This document shows positions 39,301 to 50,000 of a stretch of 64,000 nucleotides of DNA, one piece after another. The notes below the pieces were generated by a model. It was not told the DNA's origin and ran no database searches. It saw nothing but the letters and a program-made list of their open reading frames with translations. The stretch covers positions 9,095,501 to 9,159,500 of the forward strand of contig CATNEN010000003.1 of assembly GCA_950097015.1 (NCBI GenBank), read 5' to 3'. A program made the translations under genes and the position numbers. Source of the stretch: Macrostomum hystrix. Taxonomy: Eukaryota; Platyhelminthes; Macrostomidae. Numbering within the stretch: the stretch's first letter is position 1; every line of letters starts with the position of its first letter.

Positions 39301-41353
39301 TAGATCCCACTGTGAGATTCTAGATCCAACTGTGAGAATCTAGATCCCACTTTGAGAATCTAGATCCCACTGTGAGATTCTAGATCCCACTTTGAGATTC
39401 TAGATCCCACTATGAGATTCTAGATCCAACTGTGAGATTCTAGATCCCACTGTGAGATTCTAGATCCCACTATGAGATTCTAGATCCAACTGTGAGATTC
39501 TAGATCCCACTGTGAGATTCTAGATCCAACTGTGAGAATCTAGATCCCACTTTGAGAATCTAGATCCCACTGTGAGATTCTAGATCCCACTTTGAGATTC
39601 TAGATCCCACTATGAGATTCTAGATCCAACTGTGAGATTCTAGATTCAACTGTGAGATTCTAGATCCAACTGTGAGATTCTAGATCCAACTGTGAGATTC
39701 TAGATCCAACTGTGAGATTCTAGATCCCACTGTGAGATTCTAGATCCCACTGTGAGATTCTAGATCCAACTGTGAGATTCTAGATCTAACTGTGAGATTC
39801 TAGATCCAACTGTGAGATTCTAGATTCAACTGTGAGATTCTAGATCCAACTGTGAGATTCTAGATCCAACTGTGAGATTCTAGATCCAACTGTGAGATTC
39901 TAGATCCAACTGTGAGATTCTAGATCCCACTGTGAGATTCTATATCCAACTGTGAGATTCTAGATCCAACTGTGAGATTCTAGATCCCACTGTGAGATTC
40001 TAGATCCCACTATGAGATTCTAGATCCAACTGTGAGATTCTAGATCCCACTGTGAGATTCTAGATCCAACTGTGAGAATCTAGATCCCACTTTGAGAATC
40101 TAGATCCCACTGTGAGATTCTAGATCCCACTTTGAGATTCTAGATCCCACTATGAGATTCTAGATCCAACTGTGAGATTCTAGATCCCACTGTGAGATTC
40201 TAGATCCCACTATGAGATTCTAGATCCAACTGTGAGATTCTAGATCCCACTGTGAGATTCTAGATCCAACTGTGAGAATCTAGATCCCACTTTGAGAATC
40301 TAGATCCCACTGTGAGATTCTAGATCCCACTTTGAGATTCTAGATCCCACTATGAGATTCTAGATCCAACTGTGAGATTCTAGATTCAACTGTGAGATTC
40401 TAGATCCAACTGTGAGATTCTAGATCCAACTGTGAGATTCTAGATCCAACTGTGAGATTCTAGATCCCACTGTGAGATTCTAGATCCCACTGTGAGATTC
40501 TAGATCCAACTGTGAGATTCTAGATCTAACTGTGAGATTCTAGATCCAACTGTGAGATTCTAGATTCAACTGTGAGATTCTAGATCCAACTGTGAGATTC
40601 TAGATCCAACTGTGAGATTCTAGATCCAACTGTGAGATTCTAGATCCAACTGTGAGATTCTAGATCCCACTGTGAGATTCTAGATCCCACTGTGAGATTC
40701 TAGATCTAACTGTGAGATTCTAGATCCAACTGTGAGATTCTAGATTCAACTGTGAGATTCTAGATCCAACTGTGAGATTCTAGATCCAACTGTGAGAATC
40801 TAGATGCCACTGTGAGATTCTAGATCCAACTGTGAGATTCTAGATTCAACTGTGAGATTCTAGATCCAACTGTGAGATTCTAGATCCAACTGTGAGATTC
40901 TAGATCCCACTGTGAGATTCTAGATCCAACTGTGAGATTCTAGATCCAACTGTGAGATTCTAGATCCAACTGGGAGATTCTAGATCCAACCGTGAGATTC
41001 TAAATCCCAAATTACTTGATACGAAATCAGAATTTTTCGATATCCCGATTTCAATTTCCCAAATCCCTTTATAATTCAAGGTATGTTTCCCCTTTTTCCC
41101 TTGCCAGGTTGTGAAAAGTGATCCCCCGCGTCTGTTAGACGGTCGCTTTTCCGACGACGCCAGAGGTTTTGTCAATCTCTGCCTAACTAAAGACGTTAAA
41201 AAGCGACCGAAATATCATTCCCTATTGGAGCAGCCTTTTCTTAAACAATGCGCCGCGGACTCGGTAGATATCGCTGACTACTTTGCTAGCGTGCTTGATC
41301 GATGGCCGGATGAAGCCAGATTGAACGAACTATTAGCTGCTGTGCACGTTTAA
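36341..41353 (+). CDS. MAP2K4: MAP kinase kinase 4 (MKK4/SEK1 type)
   Basis: Four exons: 36341-36735, 37075-37269, 38262-38535 and 41108-41353, giving 369 residues (human about 399). A dual-specificity kinase that phosphorylates JNK and p38 in the stress pathway. Visible: Gly-rich loop GRGAFG (79-84), catalytic Lys101 in LAVKRI, HRD at 196-198, DFG at 216-218, and activation segment VDSIAKT with Ser226 and Thr230 as the sites for upstream MAP3Ks. CRPYMAPERI and NLCLTKD follow, as in MKK4 rather than MKK3/6 or MKK7. The basic-hydrophobic SRPRFVLPL (12-20) may be a MAPK-docking site (inference). Intron 2 splits the Arg codon of HRD. Introns 2 and 3 are filled by minisatellites; intron 1 has a SINE. 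Confidence 0.95.
36838..36990 (+). mobile_element. tRNA-derived SINE copy S4 (short) in MAP2K4 intron 1
   Basis: Contains GATGAGAAAGCC, GATGTACACACCTGTGAGAG, TATCTGTGTGCGTGTG, and CAGGAGTCAGCGAAATAGGC of the family core. Both ends are missing. Confidence 0.75.
37325..38245. repeat. ~24-bp minisatellite in MAP2K4 intron 2
   Basis: Units of CCCTAATCCCCTACTCAAACTAAA, with a second block of about 29-bp and 58-bp compound units (ATTATCCCTACTCAAACAAAACTCTAAT). CCCTAA recurs, but not in uninterrupted telomere form. Confidence 0.93.
38640..41005. repeat. 20-bp minisatellite, ~110 copies, in MAP2K4 intron 3
   Basis: From about 38765 the unit is exactly 20 bp, TAGATCCAACTGTGAGATTC, preceded by a short TCCCCATTTTTATTAG array (38640-38760). 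Variants (CCCAC/CCAAC, TTTGAG, TATGAG, TTCAAC, TCTAAC, AGAATC) recur at a spacing of 740 bp, showing a higher-order duplication of 37 units. A 200-bp block is also repeated within it. Length variation by whole units keeps the period perfect. Confidence 0.97.
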
Positions 41354-41550
41354 TGGTGCGCGTCTCTTCTTTTTTAATAGTTTTTTTAATTACATTTTTG
41401 TAATTTCCTGTCTTATCTAAAAACATTTGATACTTTTTTGTCCAGAACTTATCAGCTGCATTCCGATTGATTATGGGCTCATTATCTGTCTTCCGATTGG
41501 CTCGGATCTAATAAACTTTCTTGTAATAAATTCTGAACTCAATAACAAAT

Positions 41551-42090
41551 GTCCTCTGATTGGTTCTGAACTCATTAACTGTCCTCTGATTGGTTCTGAA
41601 CTCAATAACTGTCCTCTGATTGGTTCTGAACTCATTAACTGTTCTCTGATTGGTTCTGAACTCATTAACTGTCCTCTGATTGGTTCTGAACTCATTAACT
41701 GTCCTCTGATTGGTTCTGAACTCATTAACTGTCCTCTGATTGGTTCTGAACTCATTAACTGTCCTCTGATTGGTTCTGAACTCATTAACTGTCCTCTGAT
41801 TGGTTCTGACATCATTAAATGTCCTCTGATTGGTTCTGAACTCATTAACTGTCCTCTGATTGGTTCTGACATCATTAAATGTCCTCTGATTGGTTCTGAA
41901 CTCATTAACTGTCCTCTGATTCGTTCTGAACTTATTAACTGTCCTCTGATTGGTTCTGAGCTCTTTAAATGTCTTGTGATAGGTTCTAGACTCATTTACA
42001 GTATTTTGATTGGTTCCAGACTGGTTCACTGTCCTCTGATTGGTTCTGAACTCATTAACTGTCTTCTGATTGGTTTTTAACTGATTTTAT
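41551..42090. repeat. 30-bp array of perfect CCAAT boxes, 18 copies
   Basis: The unit is CTGATTGGTTCTGAACTCAT plus TAACTGTCCT. Each carries CTGATTGG, the complement of CCAATCAG, the NF-Y consensus. Units begin about 200 bp after the MAP2K4 stop. The long plus-strand frame 41427-42080 and the two minus-strand frames are artefacts of a stop-free 30-bp unit. Confidence 0.95.
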
Positions 42091-42394
42091 TTATTATAAT
42101 TGGTTAATACAAAGTAAGCATTATTTTTTAACTGCCTCGTCTGGAAACTTAACGACCACTGTTGATTTCTTTGAAGCTATATTTATTCAGACTTTATATT
42201 GTCGTTCATTTCAATTGTTTTTGCTTAATTAATCTCCGTACTTTTTTTTAAATCTACATAGAATCTGGTCGAGTCGCTTACAGTTTTTCAATGAGATCAT
42301 AATTTTAAACCTCTTAGATTTGAACTTTTTGTTTTCAAATTAATCGTGTACTTTTATTTTCTGAGTTTTTTTAGCACAAATTCTGTTTTTTTAT

Positions 42395-42745
42395 GACGCT
42401 TTGTGTCTGTTTGTTGATTCTGTGGGTTTGTTTGTCATTTCTGTCGGTCTGTGTGTCATCTCTACATGTCTCTTTGTCATTTCTGTCGTTCTGTTTGTCA
42501 TTTCTGTCAGCCTGTTTGTCATTTCTGTCGGTCTGTGTGTCATCTCTACATGTCTCTGTCATTTCTGTCGTTTTGTTTGTCATTTCTGTCAGCCTGTTTT
42601 CATTTCTGTCGGTCTGTTTGTCATTTCTGTCGGTCTGTTGGTCATTTCTGTCGTTCTGTTTGTCATCCCTGTCGGTCTGTTTGTCATTTCTGTCAGTCTG
42701 TTTGTCATTTCTGTCAGTCTGTTTGTCATTTCAGTTTCTGTTTTA
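42395..42745. repeat. 21-bp minisatellite, first array
   Basis: About 17 copies of TTTGTCATTTCTGTCGGTCTG. The same unit forms a second array at 44870-45215. Open frames on both strands are artefacts. Confidence 0.93.
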
Positions 42746-42764
42746 TCATCTCTGCCCTTAAGTG

Positions 42765-42870
42765 TCTGTTGGTCGTTGTGGGTGTGTACATGTGTGAGAT
42801 TGTGTACTTTTATGCTAATTAGAGCTCAGAATTTTTTTCATTTTAGCATGCTTATATATTTTTGCTTTGT
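42765..42870. repeat. segment duplicated at 45225-45310
   Basis: GGTCGTTGTGGGTGTGTACATGTGTGAG and the following TTTTATGCTAA...GAGCTCAGA recur after the second 21-bp array. Array plus flank were therefore duplicated together. Confidence 0.85.
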
Positions 42871-43310
42871 TATGGCTCAAGATTAATTTTCAAGATCCTA
42901 TTTAAATGTTTCTCTGTCTGTGATTATCCCTTACTAATTTTGCATCATATATTGTTATTTGTAAGTTAGATCTCTAAGTATTCGTATTTCATCCGCTATA
43001 GTGTACTATTTTTCAGTTTATATGGAGTATTAAAAGCAAATATATTAATTATTTACATACTTATACTTAAATATTTAACTAAACATTGTGTGCGTTTTGA
43101 TGTTTGAAGTTAAACTCGTTTATTGATATTTTTTATCCTGCATATCTCACTTTTAATTACCTCGTATAGGTCATGTTTTCTGCTGCACTGTTTTAAAAGT
43201 TTATAATTTCCTTATCTAAAATATGTGCTTTTCATTTGTGTTTCCCGTTAACTATTTCTCACCACCAATTGGTTAATATCTTGCTTTAATTGTTTGTTAA
43301 TTCTAACTTT
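42871..43310. other. AT-rich intergenic DNA, nothing seen
   Basis: No ORF, SINE or inverted repeat recognised. Confidence 0.5.
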
Positions 43311-43314
43311 AGAC

Positions 43315-44365
43315 TCAGTCTCTTCTCTTCCCTACCATTTCTCCCCCTCAGACTCTTCCCTACCATTTCTCCCCCTCAGACTCTTCCCTACCATTTCTCA
43401 TCCTCAGACTCTTCCCTACCATTTCTCCCCCTCAGACTCTTCCCTACCATTTCTCATCCTCAGACTCTTCCCTACCATTTCTCCCCCTCAGACTCTTCCC
43501 TACCATTTCTCCCCCTCAGACTCTTCCCTACCATTTCTCACCCTCAGACTCTTCCCTACCATTTCTCCCCCTCAGACATTCCCTACCATTTCTCATCCTC
43601 AGACTCTTCCCTACCATTTCTCCCCCTCAGACTCTTCCCTACCATTTCTCCCCCTCAGACTCTTCCCTACCATTTCTCCCCCTCAGACTCTTCCCTACCA
43701 TTTCTCATCCTCAGACTCTTCCCTACCATTTCTCCCCCTCAGACTCTTCCCTACCATTTCTCCCCCTCAGACTCTTCCCTACCATTTCTCACCCTCAGAC
43801 TCTTCCCTACCATTTCTCACCCTCAGACTCTTCCCTATCATTTCTCCCCCTCAGACTCTTCCCTATCATTTCTTCCCCTCAGACTCTTCCCTACCATTTC
43901 TCACCCTCAGACTCTTCCCTATCATTTCTCCCCCTCAGACTCTTCCCTATCATTTCTTCCCCTCAGACTCTTCCCTACCATTTCTCCCCCTCAGACTCTT
44001 CCCTATCATTTCTCCCCCTCAGACTCTTCCCTACCATTTCTCACCCTCAGACTCTTCCCTACCATTTCTCACCCTCAGACTCTTCCCTACCATTTCTCAC
44101 CCTCAGACTCTTCCCTACCATTTCTCCCCCTCAGACTCTTCCCTACCATTTCTCATCCTCAGACTCTTCCCTACCATTTCTCCCCCTCAGACTCTTCCCT
44201 ACCATTTCTCACCCTCAGACTCTTCCCTACCATTTCTCCCCCTCTCTCAATTACCTACCATTTCTCACCCCAGACTCTTCCCTACAATTTCTCCCCCTCT
44301 CTCAATTACCTACCATTTCTCACCCTCAGACTCTTCCCTACCATTTCTCCCCGTCTCTTTACCCG
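43315..44365. repeat. 28-bp pyrimidine-rich minisatellite
   Basis: About 37 copies of CAGACTCTTCCCTACCATTTCTCCCCCT; subtypes differ at CCCCCT, CACCCT and CATCCT. Plus-strand long frames are artefacts. The strand is almost pure pyrimidine with few purines. Confidence 0.95.
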
Positions 44366-44780
44366 TAATTACTCTGCGTCGCATGCAACACTGATTAAAA
44401 TGCAGAGCCTTATCACAATGGAATGTTTGGTTGTTAATAAAAAAAGTCAATTTGACTTTCATATTTCTAAAATGTCTACTAGGTTGAACATTTCGTTATT
44501 TCCTGCTTACAGTGCTAACCTATGGATTGAATAGATTTGCTGCCAAAACAATGTTTTCTTGCTTACTAGACTTTTTATTATTAATAGTTTTTCAGCTTTA
44601 CTTTTGTATAACACACACCTGTGCTTGTCTGTGTGTACATATCGCGATGTTAGATTAAGTGGCACCAAAGTTTGTAGTTTTTTACTACAAAAAAAGAAAA
44701 TTTAGATTAGATAAAATAAAAATTCTGTAAACTATGTATTTTATGTTTGTGTTTGCTTATTTCTTTTAATAAGGTCCTAG
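44366..44780. other. intergenic DNA, nothing seen
   Basis: AT-rich, no gene recognised. Confidence 0.5.
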
Positions 44781-45410
44781 GTTGAAGCTAAATAATATAT
44801 TTAATGACTGTGTACACCTGATCAGTCCATGGGCTCGTAAGGCAGCACAATTATCTGGCTAAATGTCCCGGTCGATTTCCGTCGGTCTGTTTGTCATTTC
44901 CGTCGGTCTGTTTGTCATTCCTGTCGGTCTGTTTGTCATTTCTGTCGGCCTGTTTGTCACTTCTGTCGGTCTGTTTGTCATTTCTATCGGTCTGTTTGTC
45001 ACTTCTGTCTGACTATTTGTCATTCCTGTCGGTCTGTTTGTAATTCCTGTCGGTCTGTTTGTCATTCCTGTCGGTCTGTTTGTCATTCCTGTCGGTCTGT
45101 TTGTCATTTCTGTCGGTCTGTTTGTCATTTCTGTCGGTCTGTTTGTCATTCCTGTCGGTCTGTTTGTCATTCCTGTCGGTCTGTTTGTCACTTCTGTCGG
45201 TCTGTTTGTCATCTTAGTTTCTCATCCCTGGTCGTTGTGGGTGTGTACATGTGTGAGTTTGTGTACTTTTATGCTAAAGAGCTCAGATATTTTTCGTTTT
45301 TGTATGCCTATATATTTTGAAGCTACATAATATAGTTAGTGACTGTGTACATCTGGTCAGTCCGTGGACTTGTGAGGCTGCAAAATTATCTGGCCAAATG
45401 TCCCAGTAAA
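44781..45410. repeat. second 21-bp array with duplicated flanks
   Basis: A block starting GAAGCTAAATAATATATTTAATGACTG (44786) and containing CTGTGTACACCTGATCAGTC recurs at 45319 with about 85% identity. Between the copies lies the second 21-bp array (44870-45215, about 16 units) and the segment shared with 42765-42870. Together these show nested tandem duplication. Confidence 0.88.
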
Positions 45411-45850
45411 TATTCTGCTCCTTTGCTAAATTGCTTTTAAAAGCAAAATATATCTTTTCCAACACGCATTCCATAGCGATGAGTCAAATTTTGTGAAGCC
45501 TACTACCAGACAAACTTGAAATACCCGCGTGATAATACTTTGATCTGTCTCAACCTACCCTTCTCTCTCCTTACTCGAAGGACTCATTTTACACAATCGC
45601 CTTCCAACCCTCGGCTATTCAATTATGCGTACAGAATGAGACCTTAATAAATTAACTATAAACTACAAGACAGCTCGACGTAGTGAATTTCCAGGTCACG
45701 CGAACTTCGGGCTGTTGCTAATTTTAGCTCTCATTTTTTCGAATTCATTTTTGCTTCTGTCAGATTAAAATAAATTAATATTGGGTTTCTAAGCTTTAAG
45801 ACTGCAAACATTTTAATGACTATTCTACTTAAGGTTGTGATTGCACATCA
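45411..45850. other. intergenic DNA, nothing seen
   Basis: No gene recognised. Confidence 0.5.
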
Positions 45851-45854
45851 GCCT

Positions 45855-46622
45855 CACAACCCACAGATTCCTATCTCCCTACATCTCATTATCCCTACAT
45901 ACATCTTCCTTTCTATCTACATCTTCCTTTCTATCTACATCTTCCTTTCTCCCTACATCATGGTCTCCCTACAGATTCATGACTCCCTACATCTCATCCT
46001 CCCTGCATACATCTTCCTATCTCCCTACATCTCATCCTCCCTGCATACATCTTCCAACCAATCTCCCTACATCTCATTCTCCCTACTTACATCTTCCTAT
46101 CTCCCTACATCTCATTCTCCCTGCATACATCTTCCAATCTCCCTACATCTCATCCTCCCTACTTACAGATTCCTATCTCCCTACATCTCATCCTCCCTAC
46201 TTACAGATTCCTATCTCCCTACATCTCATCCTCCCTACTTACAGATTCCTATCTCCCTACATCTCATCCTCCCTACTTACAGATTCCTATCTCCCTACAT
46301 CTCATCCTCCCTACTTACAGATTCCTATCTCCCTACATCTCATCCTCCCTACTTACAGATTCATATCTCCCTACATCTCATCCTCCCTACTTACAGATTC
46401 CTATCTCCCTACATCTCATCCTCCCTACTTACAGATTCCTATCTCCCTACATCTCATCCTCCCTACTTACAGATTCCTATCTCCCTACATCTCATCCTCC
46501 CTACTTACAGATTCCTATCTCCCTACATCTCATCCTCCCTACTTACAGATTCCTATCTCCCTACATCTCATCCTCCCTACTTACAGATTCCTATCTTCCT
46601 ACATCTCATCCTCCCTAAATTC
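45855..46622. repeat. 38-bp minisatellite
   Basis: The last ~13 units are almost identical: CCTATCTCCCTACATCTCAT plus CCTCCCTACTTACAGATT. The left part has shorter, older-looking variants, so growth or homogenisation was at the right side. Open frames here are artefacts. Confidence 0.93.
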
Positions 46623-47037
46623 AGGTCTCCTTTGCGTTGACACAATGCTTTGATGCAAATTGTTACCATCGACAGTAAACAGAGCAGCTCCTAATGCAAT
46701 CTTTTTTTTTAATTGATTGTCACTTGGTCGTCACTTAAAGTAATGTCACTTGAAGTGTTATTACCATGGCCTGGTGTTTTGACAGTAGGTAATTAAATCA
46801 ATGCAGCTTGTATGGCGAGTATAAATTTTAAGTTCTTAATAATGGTGTCTTAATACTCGCTCAACTAAAACACTAAATAGCTGCAAGCTGTTTTCAAAGG
46901 ACTTCTCGCTCTATTTTAATATTCGTTTACTTGCTCAGATGCTTAACTATCGTGAAAAAATGCTACAATTTCGCCTGGCTTTTTTAAACTTTCAGCATTA
47001 TAACTGTTTCGTACTTTTATTAAAAAAACTGGCAACA
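46623..47037 (+). promoter_or_regulatory. 5' flank of the TMUB-like gene
   Basis: Non-coding. GTCACTT occurs three times, with a nearby inverted copy AAGTGTT, in 46718-46762. No TATA box was assigned. An in-frame ATG at 46939 would extend the protein by 33 residues. Confidence 0.3.
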
Positions 47038-50000
47038 ATGGTGTCTTCCGCAGCCACTGACACTACTTCAAAATTAATCCCATGCGGGGATAATGAGCAG
47101 CGTCTGCTCACTGTGCTACTATCCGGTCTGGCTTTCGCTTTAACCTGGTTGATTTTGACATTGTTGCGAAACTGCAAAGGCAGTGATTTCTGTCGTAGAT
47201 TGTCTAGCTGGATGCCTAGCTGTTTCGTTTCTCGTCAGCAACAGCAGCAGCAGCAGCAGCAGCATTCTCAGTCATCGGAGCACAGGCCTTTAGCCGTGTT
47301 TGTCTTCGAAAATGGCAATCGTAATTCACCTGGCTCCGATATTGCCATAGCAACTGTATCTAATGAAAACATTTTAATCGGTGGCGTCAGCGAGGGAATC
47401 GTCGGTGCTAATGCTGAAGATGGCGACGATTCTGAAGCTACTAGGGACGAATTTCTAAGAAATCGACGACGAAATGCCGCCCTGGCCGCATACGACATTG
47501 AGGTTTTAGATTCTGACGGCGAGCTGGATTCTGAAACCAGAGAGCGGTTGGAAGATGTCCTGCTGGAGTACACGGCTGTTAGTTTGTATTGCCTTTCTGG
47601 CGCTAACATTCATTTGGGGCGCAGCGGCAGAGAGAAGACTTAGAGGCTTGTCGTGCTATTTACGCCCTTGAGGGCCAACCTCTAAGACACAGTGAGAGTG
47701 TACACTGCCTGACATGAGAAATTCAGGGCAGATGTACACACCTGTGTGAGCGTGTGCCTGCGTACAGTATCTGTGTGCGTGTGCTCAGGAGTCAGCGAAA
47801 TAGGCAGAATTGCCTCCTCGCTGGCTGCAGGTCTAGTGTCACCAAATGATTTGCCATTGGCCGCAGCCTTCCTGCAATTAAAAATCAAAATAATAAAGAG
47901 CGGGTGGAGCTGCGGAGAGAAGGCTTTAGGCTTTTCGTTCAATTAACAGTAGAACTACCAAGGGGGGGGGAATTTCCCCCCTGACAATTTTTTTTCTGCA
48001 CCCGAACGGAACAATGCAAGCACACGAAACTCAAGAACATGGGCCAACTTTTTGTTGCGCATCTTCTGAAACAAGAAACAAGTCGCCAGCTCTTTAGATC
48101 GTCGAGATATTCAATGTTTCTGGCCGAAGGTCCGATTTTCCCATAAGAGCTAGTGTATTTCATACACCCCTATACACGAATTTGCACTGCGCCTCAGTGT
48201 GGCCTTTCCAGACCTTCAAACTTTATCAGCATGTCACCCGAATGTGCCTGCATCATTTCCGTCTTTGGTGGTCACCCACCTTTATCTAGACGAACTGCGG
48301 GAACTTCAAATGCAAAAATGTGGATATGGGCCACTCTGGACACCCTGACGCAAATTTCTAAAATTTCACTGCTGAAGTCTAAGTATTAGGCGCGGCTTAA
48401 CTACAGTACACCATCGCCTAGTCTGTCAACCAATCAGTCACCACCCTACGTGGTTAGCTTTCAGGCGCTGCCAAAAAATGTTCTCGGGGGGGGGATTCCC
48501 CCCTTGGTATTAAAACGGGCGGCAAAATGGCTTGGTAGTCCTACTGTTGATACCCTTGAAGGGCCAATCTTCGAGTCACAATGAAAGTTTGCTACCTGCG
48601 ACTCTGACTGTCGTTACAACGATAGAAACGCTACATCAACAACGATTTATTATTGACTATGAAAAATTGTGTCATTTGCAGTGTATAAATTCACCCATTG
48701 TCAGGTTATGCAAACCGATTCAACCTTTGGACTAGGCGGCAGGCCTCATCTGAAATATTTCAACTGTTTATTCAACCAAGCTGATCAAAGTATGAGCGTC
48801 CAATCACAAGACGGCGGGGTTGTAGTCGACACGACCGTTTCCGTTGAAGAAGAATGTTCTTTGTCAAATGTTGACGACATCGACATACTGGTTGATGGTT
48901 GTAAATCATTGATTGAAAATCATCAACCAGCTCAAAATCTTAGACTGAGTTTGAAGTTTTTCAACGACGAGTTGAGAACAGTCGAAGCTTCTCCTACTGA
49001 GTCTATTGAAAGCTTTAAGAAGTTAGTATTTTGCTGCTTGAACTCATTTTGGCCTAGAAAACCTGAATTACACAAATATATTTTTTTCACTAGTTTTATT
49101 CCTTCATCAATACTTTATCCTTAAAGTCCTTCAGGTCCTAATTCAGTAGTAGGTTTCTACTCTCTCAAAGTTCTTCAGGTCCTAATTCAGTAGTAGGTTT
49201 CTACTCTCTCAAAGTCCTTCAGGTCCTAATTCAGTAGTAGGTTTCTACTCTCTCAAAGTCCTTCAGGTCCTAATTCAGTAGTAGGTTTCTACTCTCTCCT
49301 CAAAGTCCTTCAGGTCCTAATTCAGTAGTAGGTTTCTACTCTCTCAAAGTCCTTCAGGTCCTAATTCAGTAGTAGGTTTCTACTCTCTCAAAGTCCTTCA
49401 GGTCCTAATTCAGTAGTAGGTTTCTACTCTCTCCTCAAAGTCCTTCAGGTCCTAATTCAGTAGTAGGTTTCTACTCTCTCCTCAAAGTCCTTCAGGTCCT
49501 AATTCAGTAGTAGGTTTCTACTCTCTCCTCAAAGTCCTTCAGGTCCTAATTCAGTAGTAGGTTTCTACTCTCTCAAAGTCCTTCAGGTCCTAATTCAGTA
49601 GTAGGTTTCTACTCTCTCAAAGTCCTTCAGGTCCTAATTCAGTAGTAGGTTTCTACTCTCTCAAAGTCCTTCAGTTCCTAATTCAGTAGTAGGTTTCTAC
49701 TCTCTCCTCAAAGTCCTTCAGGTCCTAATTCAGTAGTAGGTTTCTACTCTCTCAAAGTCCTTCAGGTCCTAATTCAGTAGTAGGTTTCTACTCTCTCAAA
49801 GTCCTTCAGTTCCTAATTCAGTAGTAGGTTTCTACTCTCTCAAAGTCCTTCAGGTCCTAATTCAGTAGTAGGTTTCTACTCTCTCAAAGTCCTTCAGTTC
49901 CTAATTCAGTAGTAGGTTTCTACTCTCTCAAAGTCCTTCAGGTCCTAATTCAGTAGTAGGTTTCTACTCTCTCAAAGTCCTTTAAGTCCTAATTCAGTAG

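Noticed and set aside
41427-42080. 217-codon ORF with ten-residue repeats after MAP2K4, and antisense frames
   Set aside because: A 30-bp unit without stops keeps all these frames open; no codon bias beyond the unit.
43290-44534. Two long plus-strand ORFs of 366 and 414 codons
   Set aside because: Overlapping frames of one 28-bp pyrimidine-rich array; period 28 gives the same peptide in shifted order.
45816-46653. Two ORFs of about 270 codons with Ser/Pro/Tyr-rich repeats
   Set aside because: Products of the 38-bp array; no start context or splice support.
47578-47643. Extension of TMUB exon 1 to the stop at 47643
   Set aside because: The last residues come from a SINE insertion; the donor GTTAGT at 47578 joins in phase to the exon carrying the ubiquitin-like domain.
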